Shown here one piece after another: positions 18,195-26,003 of a stretch of DNA of 64,000 nt (its first letter is position 1; each line of letters starts with the position of its first letter). The position numbers were made by a program, and so were the translations under genes. The notes below the pieces were generated by a model. The model worked only from the letters and a program-made list of their open reading frames with translations, searched no databases and had not been told where the DNA came from. Origin of the DNA: Oxalicibacterium faecigallinarum. GTDB lineage: Bacteria > Pseudomonadota > Gammaproteobacteria > Burkholderiales > Burkholderiaceae_D. The stretch lies in the NCBI RefSeq assembly GCF_014635705.1, contig NZ_BMDI01000004.1, forward strand, positions 29,325-93,324. The letters are read 5' to 3'.

Positions 18195-19010
18195 TTACAT
18201 GAATTCCTTGATCAGGAAGGCTTCCAGATCGGCGCTGTCTTTCAGGCGTGCCGACAACGTCACCACGCGACCGAGCCGGCGAGATTCCCACGTGAAATCC
18301 CCGCGTTCGAACTGGCGGATGATCTCGATCATGCGACGGGCAATTGCCACATCCACATCGCCGCCCAGACCGGCATCCACCTGAATCAGCTGCCGCATGT
18401 TGCGATTACGTTGCGTACTCCAGCCGCGGAAGATGAATTCGGCATTGCGCACGCCTTTATGCGTGATCTGGAACACGCCGCCCGATTCGGTGCGACCACG
18501 GGCCTGACGATCCATCAGCTCCTGCACATTTGCGCGTGCGATCGCACTGTCATCCTGCGGGGCCTGCTGGCTGCTTTCCGGCTCGGGAATGCCGGCCGCT
18601 TTCCGGCGATCACGTGCTGCCTGCAACATATCGGCCATATCCATATTCGGGTCGAACTTGCGTTCGGCCACGGGCGCGGGCGGTGGTGTTGTGGCCGTTT
18701 TTGGCTCGCTCGGCTTTTGCGCTGGCCGCGGCGACTTGCGCGCGGTTGGCGGCGTGGTCTTTTCGCGAACAGGTTTATCCGGTTTGGGGGCGGGCGGCGC
18801 AATCACGACGCGTTGGGCGGGTTGTGACGCGGGTGCCGGTGCCAGAAAACGGACTTCAATCGGGGCAACACCTTCATCCCCCCGTTCCGTCAGCGGAAGG
18901 GGAGGACGATCCAGATAAAACAGCAGGATCAAGCCATGTAGCAGCAGGGAAAGTGCCAATCCCATGTAAAACCGGGCGTTGGCACTATGCAGGTCGAATC
19001 GCAACTTCAT
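18195..19010 (-). CDS. Single-pass proline-rich membrane protein (TonB-like layout)
   Basis: A 271-residue protein with one N-terminal helix (about residues 15-34) and a long Pro/Ala/Lys linker (about 55-130, with PPAPKPDKPVREKTTPP). Its C-terminal domain of about 90 residues is globular and probably periplasmic (GGVFQITHKGVRNAEFIFRGW to AFLIKEFM). The layout resembles TonB, but the C-terminal domain does not carry a TonB motif I recognise, and no exbBD lie nearby. I cannot name the family. The ATG at 19010 begins directly before the membrane segment. Confidence 0.75.
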   Translation of the reverse strand: MKLRFDLHSANARFYMGLALSLLLHGLILLFYLDRPPLPLTERGDEGVAPIEVRFLAPAPASQPAQRVVIAPPAPKPDKPVREKTTPPTARKSPRPAQKPSEPKTATTPPPAPVAERKFDPNMDMADMLQAARDRRKAAGIPEPESSQQAPQDDSAIARANVQELMDRQARGRTESGGVFQITHKGVRNAEFIFRGWSTQRNRNMRQLIQVDAGLGGDVDVAIARRMIEIIRQFERGDFTWESRRLGRVVTLSARLKDSADLEAFLIKEFM

Positions 19011-19119
19011 GAACGGCGTGGCAAGAAAACAAGGCACATTATGGCGGCGCCGCGGATGCTTAGGGTGGTCTCGGCAAAGTTTTAGACGACATTTTTTCCA
19101 GAAAATCCCCAGTCATCAC

Positions 19120-19146
19120 GCAAGTAAATATCAGATATTTACTTGC
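19120..19146. promoter_or_regulatory. Perfect 27-bp palindrome
   Basis: Arms GCAAGTAAATATC and GATATTTACTTGC around a single A. A second dyad, TAGTAATTACTA, lies at 19156-19167. There is no T-run or loop suited to a terminator, so a protein-binding site is the better reading. Confidence 0.65.
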
Positions 19147-19204
19147 TTTAAGTGATAGTAATTACTAACAAACTGAGAAAGTCAAGCAAATATATAAGGG
19201 TTAG

Positions 19205-19257
19205 TACGTACATTAATACGTATAACTACGTATTGAGAGCATGAGGGTAAATACGTA
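19205..19257. promoter_or_regulatory. Cluster of four TACGTA sites
   Basis: TACGTA at 19205-19210, 19217-19222, 19227-19232 and 19252-19257, three of them within longer dyads (GTACGTAC, ATACGTAT twice). One more TACGTA is at 9684-9689 upstream of the other OFA gene. This is a candidate operator array for the second OFA gene. Confidence 0.55.
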
Positions 19258-19654
19258 TTGTCTCGAAAACTTAACGCGAACCTAACAACTTCTTAATAAG
19301 TGCCTTAGTTTCGCCTCTTTTGTTTCTCCCGATTTATGCCGCCCTATAACCCACGGGCAACCTGAATCTGTTCCCGGTGACCCCGGTATGCAGATGGCAA
19401 GAAATCAGGAAGGCGAGGACCGTGCCATAAGGCGGCTTCTTCCCTGAAAAGTGAGGTGTCTTACCGAAATTGCAATACCTGTCGAAACCATCCTCGCGAT
19501 CAATCGGCAAAAGGCGGAACGGCGCTCGACCGGTCCAGTATTGGCTGCCTTCAACATCCTTGCGGACGTCTTCCAGTCGTAAAGACGAACAAATTTATTA
19601 TCAATTATCGCTTTGATCTTTGGGTCAAAACGATGCTTTGGCAAGAGGAACATT

Positions 19655-19696
19655 ATGGCAAAAGTAACAACCATGAAAGGAGCGCGCAATGTCTGA
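19655..19696 (+). CDS. Possible 13-residue leader peptide
   Basis: A short frame, MAKVTTMKGARNV, starts at an ATG 6 bases after AGAGGA and ends in a TGA that lies eight bases inside the OFA gene. The Shine-Dalgarno sequence of the OFA gene (AAAGGAG) is within this frame, so a ribosome translating it would expose or deliver to the next start. It could be a coupling leader or chance. The spacing is good and the overlap is suggestive, but no known leader resembles it. Confidence 0.4.
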   Translation: MAKVTTMKGARNV

Positions 19697-21020
19697 GCTC
19701 TCCGCATCGGCAATCCGTACTGATCAACCGATCAAAGAAAGCACCCGCTGGCTCCAACTGATCGTTGGTATCGTCTGTATGGTTGCAACCGCGAACATCC
19801 AGTATGCATGGACCCTGTTCGTTCCTGAAATTCAAGGTACCTTCGGCTGGGCTCGCGCAGAGATCCAGATCGCATTTACCATCTTCGTCCTGGTTCAAAC
19901 CTGGCTGGCACCGATCGAAGGCTTCTTCATCGATAAATTCGGTCCACGCGTCATGGTTGCCTTCGGTGCACTCGGCATCGGCCTGGCTTGGATTCTGAAC
20001 TCGCAAGCAACGACCCTGATGGGCTTCTACGTTGGCGCAGCAGTTGGTGGTGTTGGCGTTGGCTGTATCTACGCAACCTGTATCAACAACGCGTTGAAAT
20101 GGTTCCCTGATCGTCGTGGTCTGGCTGTTGGCCTGACCGCTGGTGGTTACGGTATGGGTTCGGCTGCAACGATTCTCCCGATCGCTGCGATGATCAAATC
20201 CGACGGCTTCCAGGAAACGTTCTTCTTCTTCGGTCTGCTGCAAGGTGGCCTGGCGTTCATCGCTGCATGGTTCCTGCGTTCGCCAAAGTCGCATGAAGTC
20301 AAAGCGTCCTCGAAACTGGAACAATCGCGTCGTGACTACACCCTGAAAGAAGCACTGGGTACCAAACTGTTCTGGCTCATGTTCTCCATGTTCATCATGG
20401 TCGTGACCGGCGGTATGATGGCCGTGGCTCAGCTGGGCGTGATCGCACAAGATCTGGGCGTCAAAGAGTTTGAAGTCAATATGTACTTCTTCACGATGGC
20501 TGCACTGCCACTGGCACTGATGCTTGACCGTATCATGAACGGTATCTCCCGTCCTCTGTTCGGCTGGATTTCGGACAACATCGGCCGTGAAAAAACCATG
20601 GTCATCGCGTTCACGCTGGAAGGCTTCGGCATTATCGCTCTCGGCTACTGGGGTCATAACCCGTACGCGTTCCTGATCCTGTCGGGTATCGTGTTCCTGG
20701 CATGGGGTGAGGTCTACTCGCTGTTCTCGGCACTGGCAGGCGATGCCTTCGGTACCAAGCACATCGCAAAAATCTACGGCGTGCTGTACTGCGCCAAAGG
20801 TATCGGCGCGCTGTTCGTCCCAGTTGGTAACCTGATGATGGAAGCAACCGGCACCTGGTCTTCGGTTCTCTACACGGTTGCGTGTATGGACTTGACCGCA
20901 GCGGTTCTGGCAATCGTCGCACTGCGTCCAACGCTGGCGAAACACGTTGCCTACTCTTCGGATCTTCTGAAGAGAGAGCAGGCAGCTGCTGCAGCTGGTC
21001 AACCAGCACCGGCTGTGTAA
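19689..21020 (+). CDS. Oxalate:formate antiporter family protein (copy 2)
   Basis: A 443-residue OFA-family MFS transporter, clearly paralogous to the 8113-9390 product (both share NIQYAWTLFV-like N termini, NALKWFPDRRGL, the MNGxSRPLFGW region and NPYAFLILSGIVFxAWGEVYSLF). The Arg in MNGISRPLFGW and Lys in VLYCAKGIGA match the substrate-binding pair of OxlT. It differs in its C-terminal tail (LLKREQAAAAAGQPAPAV). Like copy 1 it uses a narrow set of preferred codons. AAAGGAG stands before the ATG at 19689. A terminator follows, so it is a single-gene unit behind a 600-base regulatory region. Confidence 0.9.
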   Translation: MSELSASAIRTDQPIKESTRWLQLIVGIVCMVATANIQYAWTLFVPEIQGTFGWARAEIQIAFTIFVLVQTWLAPIEGFFIDKFGPRVMVAFGALGIGLAWILNSQATTLMGFYVGAAVGGVGVGCIYATCINNALKWFPDRRGLAVGLTAGGYGMGSAATILPIAAMIKSDGFQETFFFFGLLQGGLAFIAAWFLRSPKSHEVKASSKLEQSRRDYTLKEALGTKLFWLMFSMFIMVVTGGMMAVAQLGVIAQDLGVKEFEVNMYFFTMAALPLALMLDRIMNGISRPLFGWISDNIGREKTMVIAFTLEGFGIIALGYWGHNPYAFLILSGIVFLAWGEVYSLFSALAGDAFGTKHIAKIYGVLYCAKGIGALFVPVGNLMMEATGTWSSVLYTVACMDLTAAVLAIVALRPTLAKHVAYSSDLLKREQAAAAAGQPAPAV

Positions 21021-21050
21021 TTCGTTCTCTCGTTATTCGTCGCAAGTTTG

Positions 21051-21075
21051 ACGGGCTCTTCGGAGCCCGTTTTTT
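21051..21075 (+). terminator. Intrinsic terminator of OFA copy 2
   Basis: Stem ACGGGCTC / GAGCCCGT with a TTCG tetraloop and five further T, 30 bases after the stop. Confidence 0.92.
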
Positions 21076-21101
21076 ATTGTGATCTGGCTTTGTATGTTGT
21101 G

Positions 21102-21119
21102 CGCTCTATATATAGAGCG
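21102..21119. promoter_or_regulatory. Perfect 18-bp palindrome upstream of uppP
   Basis: Arms CGCTCTATA / TATAGAGCG with no spacer, about 180 bases before uppP. No T-run follows. It could be an operator. Confidence 0.4.
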
Positions 21120-21296
21120 AAGAATGAGTCGCGCAAATACGGCACAAATAATACTGTCCGGAAAATAACGGGGGCTTCACATCCTTCCCCGAAATCCTCA
21201 CATCTGCAGACAAGGGCAGGTGTATATTGTCAAAGTTGAACTGTTCGGCATTCCACGGTTCATAGTCATCAATATCACGTCACAGGTTTAGCAAGT

Positions 21297-22136
21297 ATGA
21301 GTTCATCCGTCGGCTGGGGAGAAGCCGCATTCTTGGGATTGATTCAGGGACTCACCGAGTTTCTGCCCGTTTCTTCAAGCGCCCACCTCCGTATTCTTGG
21401 TCCTTTTCTTCCTTCCGGCACAGACGCCGGCGCCGCTTTCACCGCCATCGTGCAGATTGGCACCGAGCTGGCCGTGCTGCTGTACTTCCGAAAAGATATC
21501 TACCGCATCGCCGCCGCATGGATCACCGCCTTGTTCAATCCCGCTGCGCGCAACGATCCGGACGTACGGCTTGGCTGGCTGGTGATTCTCGGCTCGTTCC
21601 CGATTGCAATACTGGGTCTGCTGTTTCAGAACGCGATTGAAACCTATCTGCGCAACCTCTACATCACGGCCACCATGCTGATCGTGTTTGGTCTGATCCT
21701 CGGCCTTGCCGACAAGGTGGGCAAGCAGACCATCACACTCGACAAGATGACCTGGCGCGACGGCATCATCTTTGGCTTTGCGCAGGCGATGGCATTGATC
21801 CCGGGCGTGTCACGCTCGGGCGGTACGATCACTGCCGGCCTGTTGATGGGTTATACGCGCGAGGCCGCAGCACGTTATTCCTTCCTGCTGGCAATTCCTG
21901 CCGTGCTGGCCTCCGGTTTCTATCAGCTTTATAAAAGCTGGGGCGTGGAAGGGCCGGTCAGTCATGGCGCAACGGCGCTGGCGGCGGGGATTTCGTTTGT
22001 GGTGGGTTACGGCGTGATCGTGGTGTTCCTGCGTATCGTCAGCAGCAAGGGTTACTGGCCATTCGTGATCTATCGCGTCATTCTTGGTGTGGGTGTGCTG
22101 GCGCTGCTGATGCTCGGCATCATCGCACCGCACTGA
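21297..22136 (+). CDS. uppP: Undecaprenyl-diphosphatase
   Basis: UppP (BacA) removes a phosphate from undecaprenyl diphosphate on the outer face of the inner membrane, recycling the lipid carrier for peptidoglycan; extra copies raise bacitracin resistance. The 279-residue protein shows both family motifs: the Glu-rich [19 protein letters not shown] near residue 13 and [17 protein letters not shown] near 170. About eight membrane helices are expected. It stands alone, follows a 220-base gap holding an 18-bp palindrome, and shares a bidirectional terminator with the EAL gene. Confidence 0.96.
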   Translation: MSSSVGWGEAAFLGLIQGLTEFLPVSSSAHLRILGPFLPSGTDAGAAFTAIVQIGTELAVLLYFRKDIYRIAAAWITALFNPAARNDPDVRLGWLVILGSFPIAILGLLFQNAIETYLRNLYITATMLIVFGLILGLADKVGKQTITLDKMTWRDGIIFGFAQAMALIPGVSRSGGTITAGLLMGYTREAAARYSFLLAIPAVLASGFYQLYKSWGVEGPVSHGATALAAGISFVVGYGVIVVFLRIVSSKGYWPFVIYRVILGVGVLALLMLGIIAPH

Positions 22137-22152
22137 TCATGACGTGACCCAT

Positions 22153-22183
22153 AAAAAAAGCAGACCGAGCGGTCTGCTTTTTT
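22153..22183. terminator. Bidirectional terminator uppP/EAL gene
   Basis: Stem AAGCAGACC / GGTCTGCTT around GAGC, flanked by seven A and by a T-run, so it works on both strands. Confidence 0.92.
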
Positions 22184-22203
22184 GTTGACGGTGCCTTTGC
22201 TTG

Positions 22204-23778
22204 TCATGATGCAGGCACGTCGCTATCAAGTTGACGCCGGCTCTTGTGATAAAAGGCGACAAAGTCGTTGGCCGGCATCGCCTTGGCAAACAACCATCCC
22301 TGCCCATATTCCACATCGCGCGCGCTCAGATAGTCGGCTTGCGCTTGTGTTTCCACCCCTTCCGCAACGATCTTCAGATTCAGCGTCTTGGCGATGTTGA
22401 TGATATGCGTCGTCACGCTGGCGGTGGCGGCATCGGTGCCAATGGTGTCCACAAAGGATTTGTCGATCTTCAATGCATCCATCGGCAGGCCTTGCAGGTA
22501 GGACAGGCTGGAATAGCCCGTGCCAAAGTCATCAATGGCGACCGCATGACCACGCGTGCGGGCAATATCGATTGTGCTGCGTGCTGCCTGGACATCCATG
22601 AAGCCGCGCTCGGTGGCTTCCAGCCAGATTTGATGATTGTCGATGCCGGTGCCGTACAGCGTCTGCTGCAGCACGGGCAGAATGCGACCGCTCTTGATGT
22701 CCTGCGCACTCAGGTTGACGGCAATGTGCGCATCGCGGTTGGCGTTGAGGAAAGGCTTGAGTTCACGCACCAGAATATCGAGCACCTGATCGGTGATCTG
22801 CATGATGAGCCCGCTTTCTTCCGCCAGCGGGATGAACAGATCCGGACGTGTCATGCTGCCATCCGGGCGCTGCCATCGCACCAATGCTTCGGCGCCAATA
22901 CAGGCACCGGTCTTGAGCGACACGATGGGCTGATAGTGCAGCACAAACTCCTTGTGTTCGACTGCAATCTTTAGCTCCCCCAACGGTGACAGTCGGCGGC
23001 GCGAGAACCAGATCACCACACTCACCGTAAAAATCGCCATCAGAATGCCCAGCGGCAGCAGAATCAGCAACTCCTGTCGCAACTGCTTGAACAGGCGGAA
23101 GTCCGGTTCGATCGTCACGGCGATCAGATCGCCTTCTCTCGCCAGCGCATGCAGTACCTCATCATCACGCTGGGCATGCGGTGATGCGACAAGCGACTTG
23201 ATGAAAGCCTGATCGGGATCGTGCACGCTGCCCAGCAGGCTGCCATCCGACAGACCGACCGCAAGCTGCATGTCGTCATCCAGAATGATGTCGGCAAAGC
23301 GCACCGGATCAAGCAGTGCCTTGTGCGCGTTATAGGCCAGCCCGATCAGACGGCGTCCATCGCTGATCACGGGTGACATCGTCAGGCTGAAACGAATGCC
23401 GTCCTGCGAAGTGTACTGCTCCGGCGCCAGCGCAATCTTGTCCACCATCATGCCGGTCGAGGTGCATTTCAGATAGCCATCTTCAAAATAACCAATGTCA
23501 TCCACACTGCGCGTCGTGATCGTGGCCACGCGCATCTGCCGGATGTGTTCGGGCGAACAGGGCGCAAAGCTCGCATGATCCAGTTGCTTGAGCGTCAGGC
23601 TCGCATCGCGGAACGAAATATGCGCGCGCTCCAGCGCCCGCTGCGCAAAAAACATCAGGCGATCTTCCTCCACCTGATTGGCGCGGACCCAGGACAGATA
23701 AACAGTAGCGGAAAGGGGAATGGCAATGCCGATCAGGGCAAGTACGGTAGCAAGGATGATGACGCGTGAGCGGTTCAA
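22204..23778 (-). CDS. c-di-GMP phosphodiesterase, CSS-motif sensor plus EAL
   Basis: A 524-residue membrane protein. Two helices (about 7-28 and 240-262) enclose a periplasmic CSS-type sensor domain with the paired elements APCSPEH near residue 73 and YLKCTSTG near 103, where cysteines can form a redox-controlled disulfide. The cytoplasmic EAL domain keeps the catalytic set: AEALVRW, NLSAQD, LEATERG, IDDFGTGYSS, KIDKSFV and EGVETQ, then YGQGW. It should hydrolyse c-di-GMP to pGpG, as PdeC-type enzymes do. It is a single gene converging on uppP. Confidence 0.93.
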   Translation of the reverse strand: MNRSRVIILATVLALIGIAIPLSATVYLSWVRANQVEEDRLMFFAQRALERAHISFRDASLTLKQLDHASFAPCSPEHIRQMRVATITTRSVDDIGYFEDGYLKCTSTGMMVDKIALAPEQYTSQDGIRFSLTMSPVISDGRRLIGLAYNAHKALLDPVRFADIILDDDMQLAVGLSDGSLLGSVHDPDQAFIKSLVASPHAQRDDEVLHALAREGDLIAVTIEPDFRLFKQLRQELLILLPLGILMAIFTVSVVIWFSRRRLSPLGELKIAVEHKEFVLHYQPIVSLKTGACIGAEALVRWQRPDGSMTRPDLFIPLAEESGLIMQITDQVLDILVRELKPFLNANRDAHIAVNLSAQDIKSGRILPVLQQTLYGTGIDNHQIWLEATERGFMDVQAARSTIDIARTRGHAVAIDDFGTGYSSLSYLQGLPMDALKIDKSFVDTIGTDAATASVTTHIINIAKTLNLKIVAEGVETQAQADYLSARDVEYGQGWLFAKAMPANDFVAFYHKSRRQLDSDVPAS

Positions 23779-23908
23779 ATGACAATTCCAGGCACGTAGA
23801 TCGATGGCACTAATTATTTGCGAAGGGAAACATTAACCGCTTTCGGTCAGGCTGTGTCATTTTTACAAACAGAATTTTCCATGACGGTGGTGGCATCACA
23901 ACGACTGT

Positions 23909-23938
23909 TTCAGAGCGGTGAAGGTCATCCTTTATACT
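23909..23938 (+). promoter_or_regulatory. Possible sigma70 promoter for yjdM
   Basis: TTCAGA and TATACT separated by 18 bases, 38 bases before the ATG. The -10 is good, the -35 weak. Confidence 0.4.
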
Positions 23939-23976
23939 GCACCACCTTATCGCATTACCAGAGAAAAAATCCCTTC

Positions 23977-24318
23977 ATGAGTGCATATCCTGCTTGTCCG
24001 CGCTGCCAGTCTCCTTACACGTATGAAGACAATGGCCTGTATAACTGCCCTGAGTGTGCGCACGAATGGTCACCGCATGCCGTGCAGGAAGACGGCGACA
24101 CACAACGCATCTATCGCGATGCCGTCGGTGCCATCCTCAACGATGGCGATACCGTCAGCATCATCAAGGATCTCAAGCTGAAAGGTGGTGGTGGCGTGCT
24201 CAAGATTGGCACCAAGGTCAAAAACATCCGGCTGGTCGATAGCGATCACGATATCGACTGCAAGATCGATGGCTTCGGCGCCATGAGCCTCAAGTCAGAG
24301 TTCGTCAAAAAAGTCTGA
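23977..24318 (+). CDS. yjdM: YjdM/PhnA family zinc-ribbon protein
   Basis: A 113-residue protein of the YjdM (old PhnA) family. The N terminus is a zinc ribbon, CPRC near residue 7 and CPEC near 25, and the C-terminal domain carries [32 protein letters not shown]. Despite its former name it is not required for phosphonate use in E. coli and has no settled role. The ATG at 23977 begins the family N terminus [10 protein letters not shown]. It diverges from the EAL gene and precedes a SET-domain gene by 90 bases. Confidence 0.92.
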   Translation: MSAYPACPRCQSPYTYEDNGLYNCPECAHEWSPHAVQEDGDTQRIYRDAVGAILNDGDTVSIIKDLKLKGGGGVLKIGTKVKNIRLVDSDHDIDCKIDGFGAMSLKSEFVKKV

Positions 24319-24407
24319 CGCATTCCCGCACAATGTGGGTTGCCGCGCACACGTCTTGCATGCAGCACCGGTAGAATCACCTCGGCCTCATCAAAGGATT
24401 TACCGTC

Positions 24408-24938
24408 ATGCCTGCCGCATCGTCTCCTGCATCAAAGACTGCTGTTCGATCCAGCAATGTTCCCTACATCGTCAAGAGCTCGTCGATCCATGGTCGCGGC
24501 GTATTCGCGCGCCGTGCCATCGCGCCCGGCGACGCCATCATCGAATACACGGGAGAACGTATCAGCTGGGACGAAGCCAATCGCCGTCGTGACGACAACG
24601 ATCCGCTCAACCTGACCTACTTCTTCACGCTCAACGATGGTCGCGTGATCGATGGCGGCGTCAACGGCAACGAGGCGCGATACATCAACCATTCATGCGA
24701 GCCCAATTGCGAAGCGATCGAGTACGAAGACGGCAGCGTCTGGATTCATGCGCTCTATGGCATCGCGCGCGGCGATGAACTCAGCTATGACTACACGCTG
24801 GTGTATGAAGGCCGTCACACACCCGCGATCAAACGCGCCTTTGCCTGTCATTGCGGGGCGCCGACATGCAGCGGCTCGATGCTGATGAAAAAGAACTCCG
24901 CGCGCTATCGTGCCAACATCAGGCTGATGCAGGGCTGA
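24408..24938 (+). CDS. SET-domain protein (putative lysine methyltransferase)
   Basis: A 176-residue compact SET protein. It holds SSIHGRGVFARRAIAPGDAIIEYTGE near residue 24, the S-adenosylmethionine-site motif RYINHSCEPNCEA near 90, the catalytic tyrosine region GDELSYDYTLVYE near 125, and a post-SET zinc motif CHCGAPTC. All key SET elements are present, so methyltransferase activity is likely, with substrate unknown. Such proteins are common in eukaryotes and scattered in bacteria, where they can modify bacterial or host proteins. The ATG at 24408 is preceded by AAGGA. Confidence 0.85.
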   Translation: MPAASSPASKTAVRSSNVPYIVKSSSIHGRGVFARRAIAPGDAIIEYTGERISWDEANRRRDDNDPLNLTYFFTLNDGRVIDGGVNGNEARYINHSCEPNCEAIEYEDGSVWIHALYGIARGDELSYDYTLVYEGRHTPAIKRAFACHCGAPTCSGSMLMKKNSARYRANIRLMQG

Positions 24939-25069
24939 GCGCCCCGTTAGGCAAGGTGCCGGCAGACGGCGCGACATCAACGCTGACATCCATCCGCGTT
25001 TCTCGCCGACAGATTTGCGCAAGACGTTTACCTACCATGCAAGAAGCCAATTGCATACAAGGAGACGTC

Positions 25070-25921
25070 ATGGATCAGGCCACACTGCAACCGCCCCAGC
25101 AGCAAACACCGCCCGGCAAGGAAGCATTGCTGCAACCGCGTGCCGACCACGGTGAGAAGAGTTACAAGGGATCGGGCCGCCTTTTGGGTAAGGCCGCCAT
25201 CATCACCGGCGGCGATAGTGGCATCGGTCGTGCCGTCGCACTGGCCTATGCACGCGAAGGTGCGGACGTCCTGATCTCTTACCTGAACGAAGACGAGGAC
25301 GCGCAAGAAACAGCGCGGCTGGTTAATGAGGCAGGGCGCAAAGCCGTGCTCGTGCCGGGTGATATTTCCAAACCGGCGCACTGCAAACTCATCATCAACA
25401 AAGCCATCGCGGAATTCGGTAGGCTCGACATCCTCGTCAACAACGCCGCCTATCAGATGTCGCACGAATCACTGGACGACATTTCCGAAGAAGAGTGGGA
25501 CTACACCTTCCGGACCAATATCTCGGCCATGTTCTATCTGGTCAAGGCGGCCGTGCCCCACATGAAGCGCGGCGCCTCCATCATCAACACCGCCTCCATC
25601 AATTCGGACACACCCAACCCGACCTTGCTGCCCTACGCCGCCACCAAGGGCGCAATCCAGAACTTCACCGGCGGCCTTGCACAACTGCTTGCAGAAAAAG
25701 GCATCCGCGCCAACGCCGTCGCACCTGGCCCGGTATGGACGCCATTGATTCCATCGACGCTACCGCCTGATGCCGTTGCCAGCTTTGGCGAGAAATATCC
25801 AATGAAGCGTCCAGCGCAACCGGCGGAGGTTGCGCCACCGTATGTGATGCTGGCGAGTGATGAAGCGAGTTATATCTCGGGCGCGACGATTGCGGTGACG
25901 GGTGGAAAACCGATGATTTGA
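25070..25921 (+). CDS. SDR family oxidoreductase (YghA-like)
   Basis: A 283-residue short-chain dehydrogenase. A 40-residue N-terminal extension rich in Gln and Pro precedes the Rossmann fold: cofactor motif TGGDSGIGRAVA near residue 48, NNAA near 124, and catalytic Ser-Tyr-Lys as NTASINS and PYAATKGAIQ. The extension and the end GATIAVTGGKPMI are typical of the YghA/glucose-dehydrogenase-like branch that reduces small aldehydes with NADPH. GGAGACGTC precedes the ATG at 25070; an upstream frame overlapping the SET gene is not used. It lies 131 bases after the SET gene on the same strand. Confidence 0.9.
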   Translation: MDQATLQPPQQQTPPGKEALLQPRADHGEKSYKGSGRLLGKAAIITGGDSGIGRAVALAYAREGADVLISYLNEDEDAQETARLVNEAGRKAVLVPGDISKPAHCKLIINKAIAEFGRLDILVNNAAYQMSHESLDDISEEEWDYTFRTNISAMFYLVKAAVPHMKRGASIINTASINSDTPNPTLLPYAATKGAIQNFTGGLAQLLAEKGIRANAVAPGPVWTPLIPSTLPPDAVASFGEKYPMKRPAQPAEVAPPYVMLASDEASYISGATIAVTGGKPMI

Positions 25922-26003
25922 TCGGGTGAACATGAGATTGATACGAAATTCTTCTACTCATGGTTTCTGCAAGAGTGAGAAAGAACTGGATTGCTCACTT
26001 TGG

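Larger units (their letters stand above)
19011..19654. other. Long AT-rich upstream region of the second OFA gene
   Basis: 644 bases with no protein gene that I can support. The first 300 bases are very AT-rich and contain a perfect 27-bp palindrome, a 12-bp palindrome and four TACGTA hexamers, then a 12-mer shared with the other OFA gene. The following 330 bases have normal composition and probably form a long mRNA leader. The density of dyads is far above that of other intergenic regions here and suggests a multi-site operator. Confidence 0.7.

Noticed and set aside
19653..21002. 449-codon minus-strand open frame antisense to OFA copy 2
   Set aside because: Same reason: long antisense frame caused by biased codons in the real gene. 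It lacks a ribosome site and domain features.
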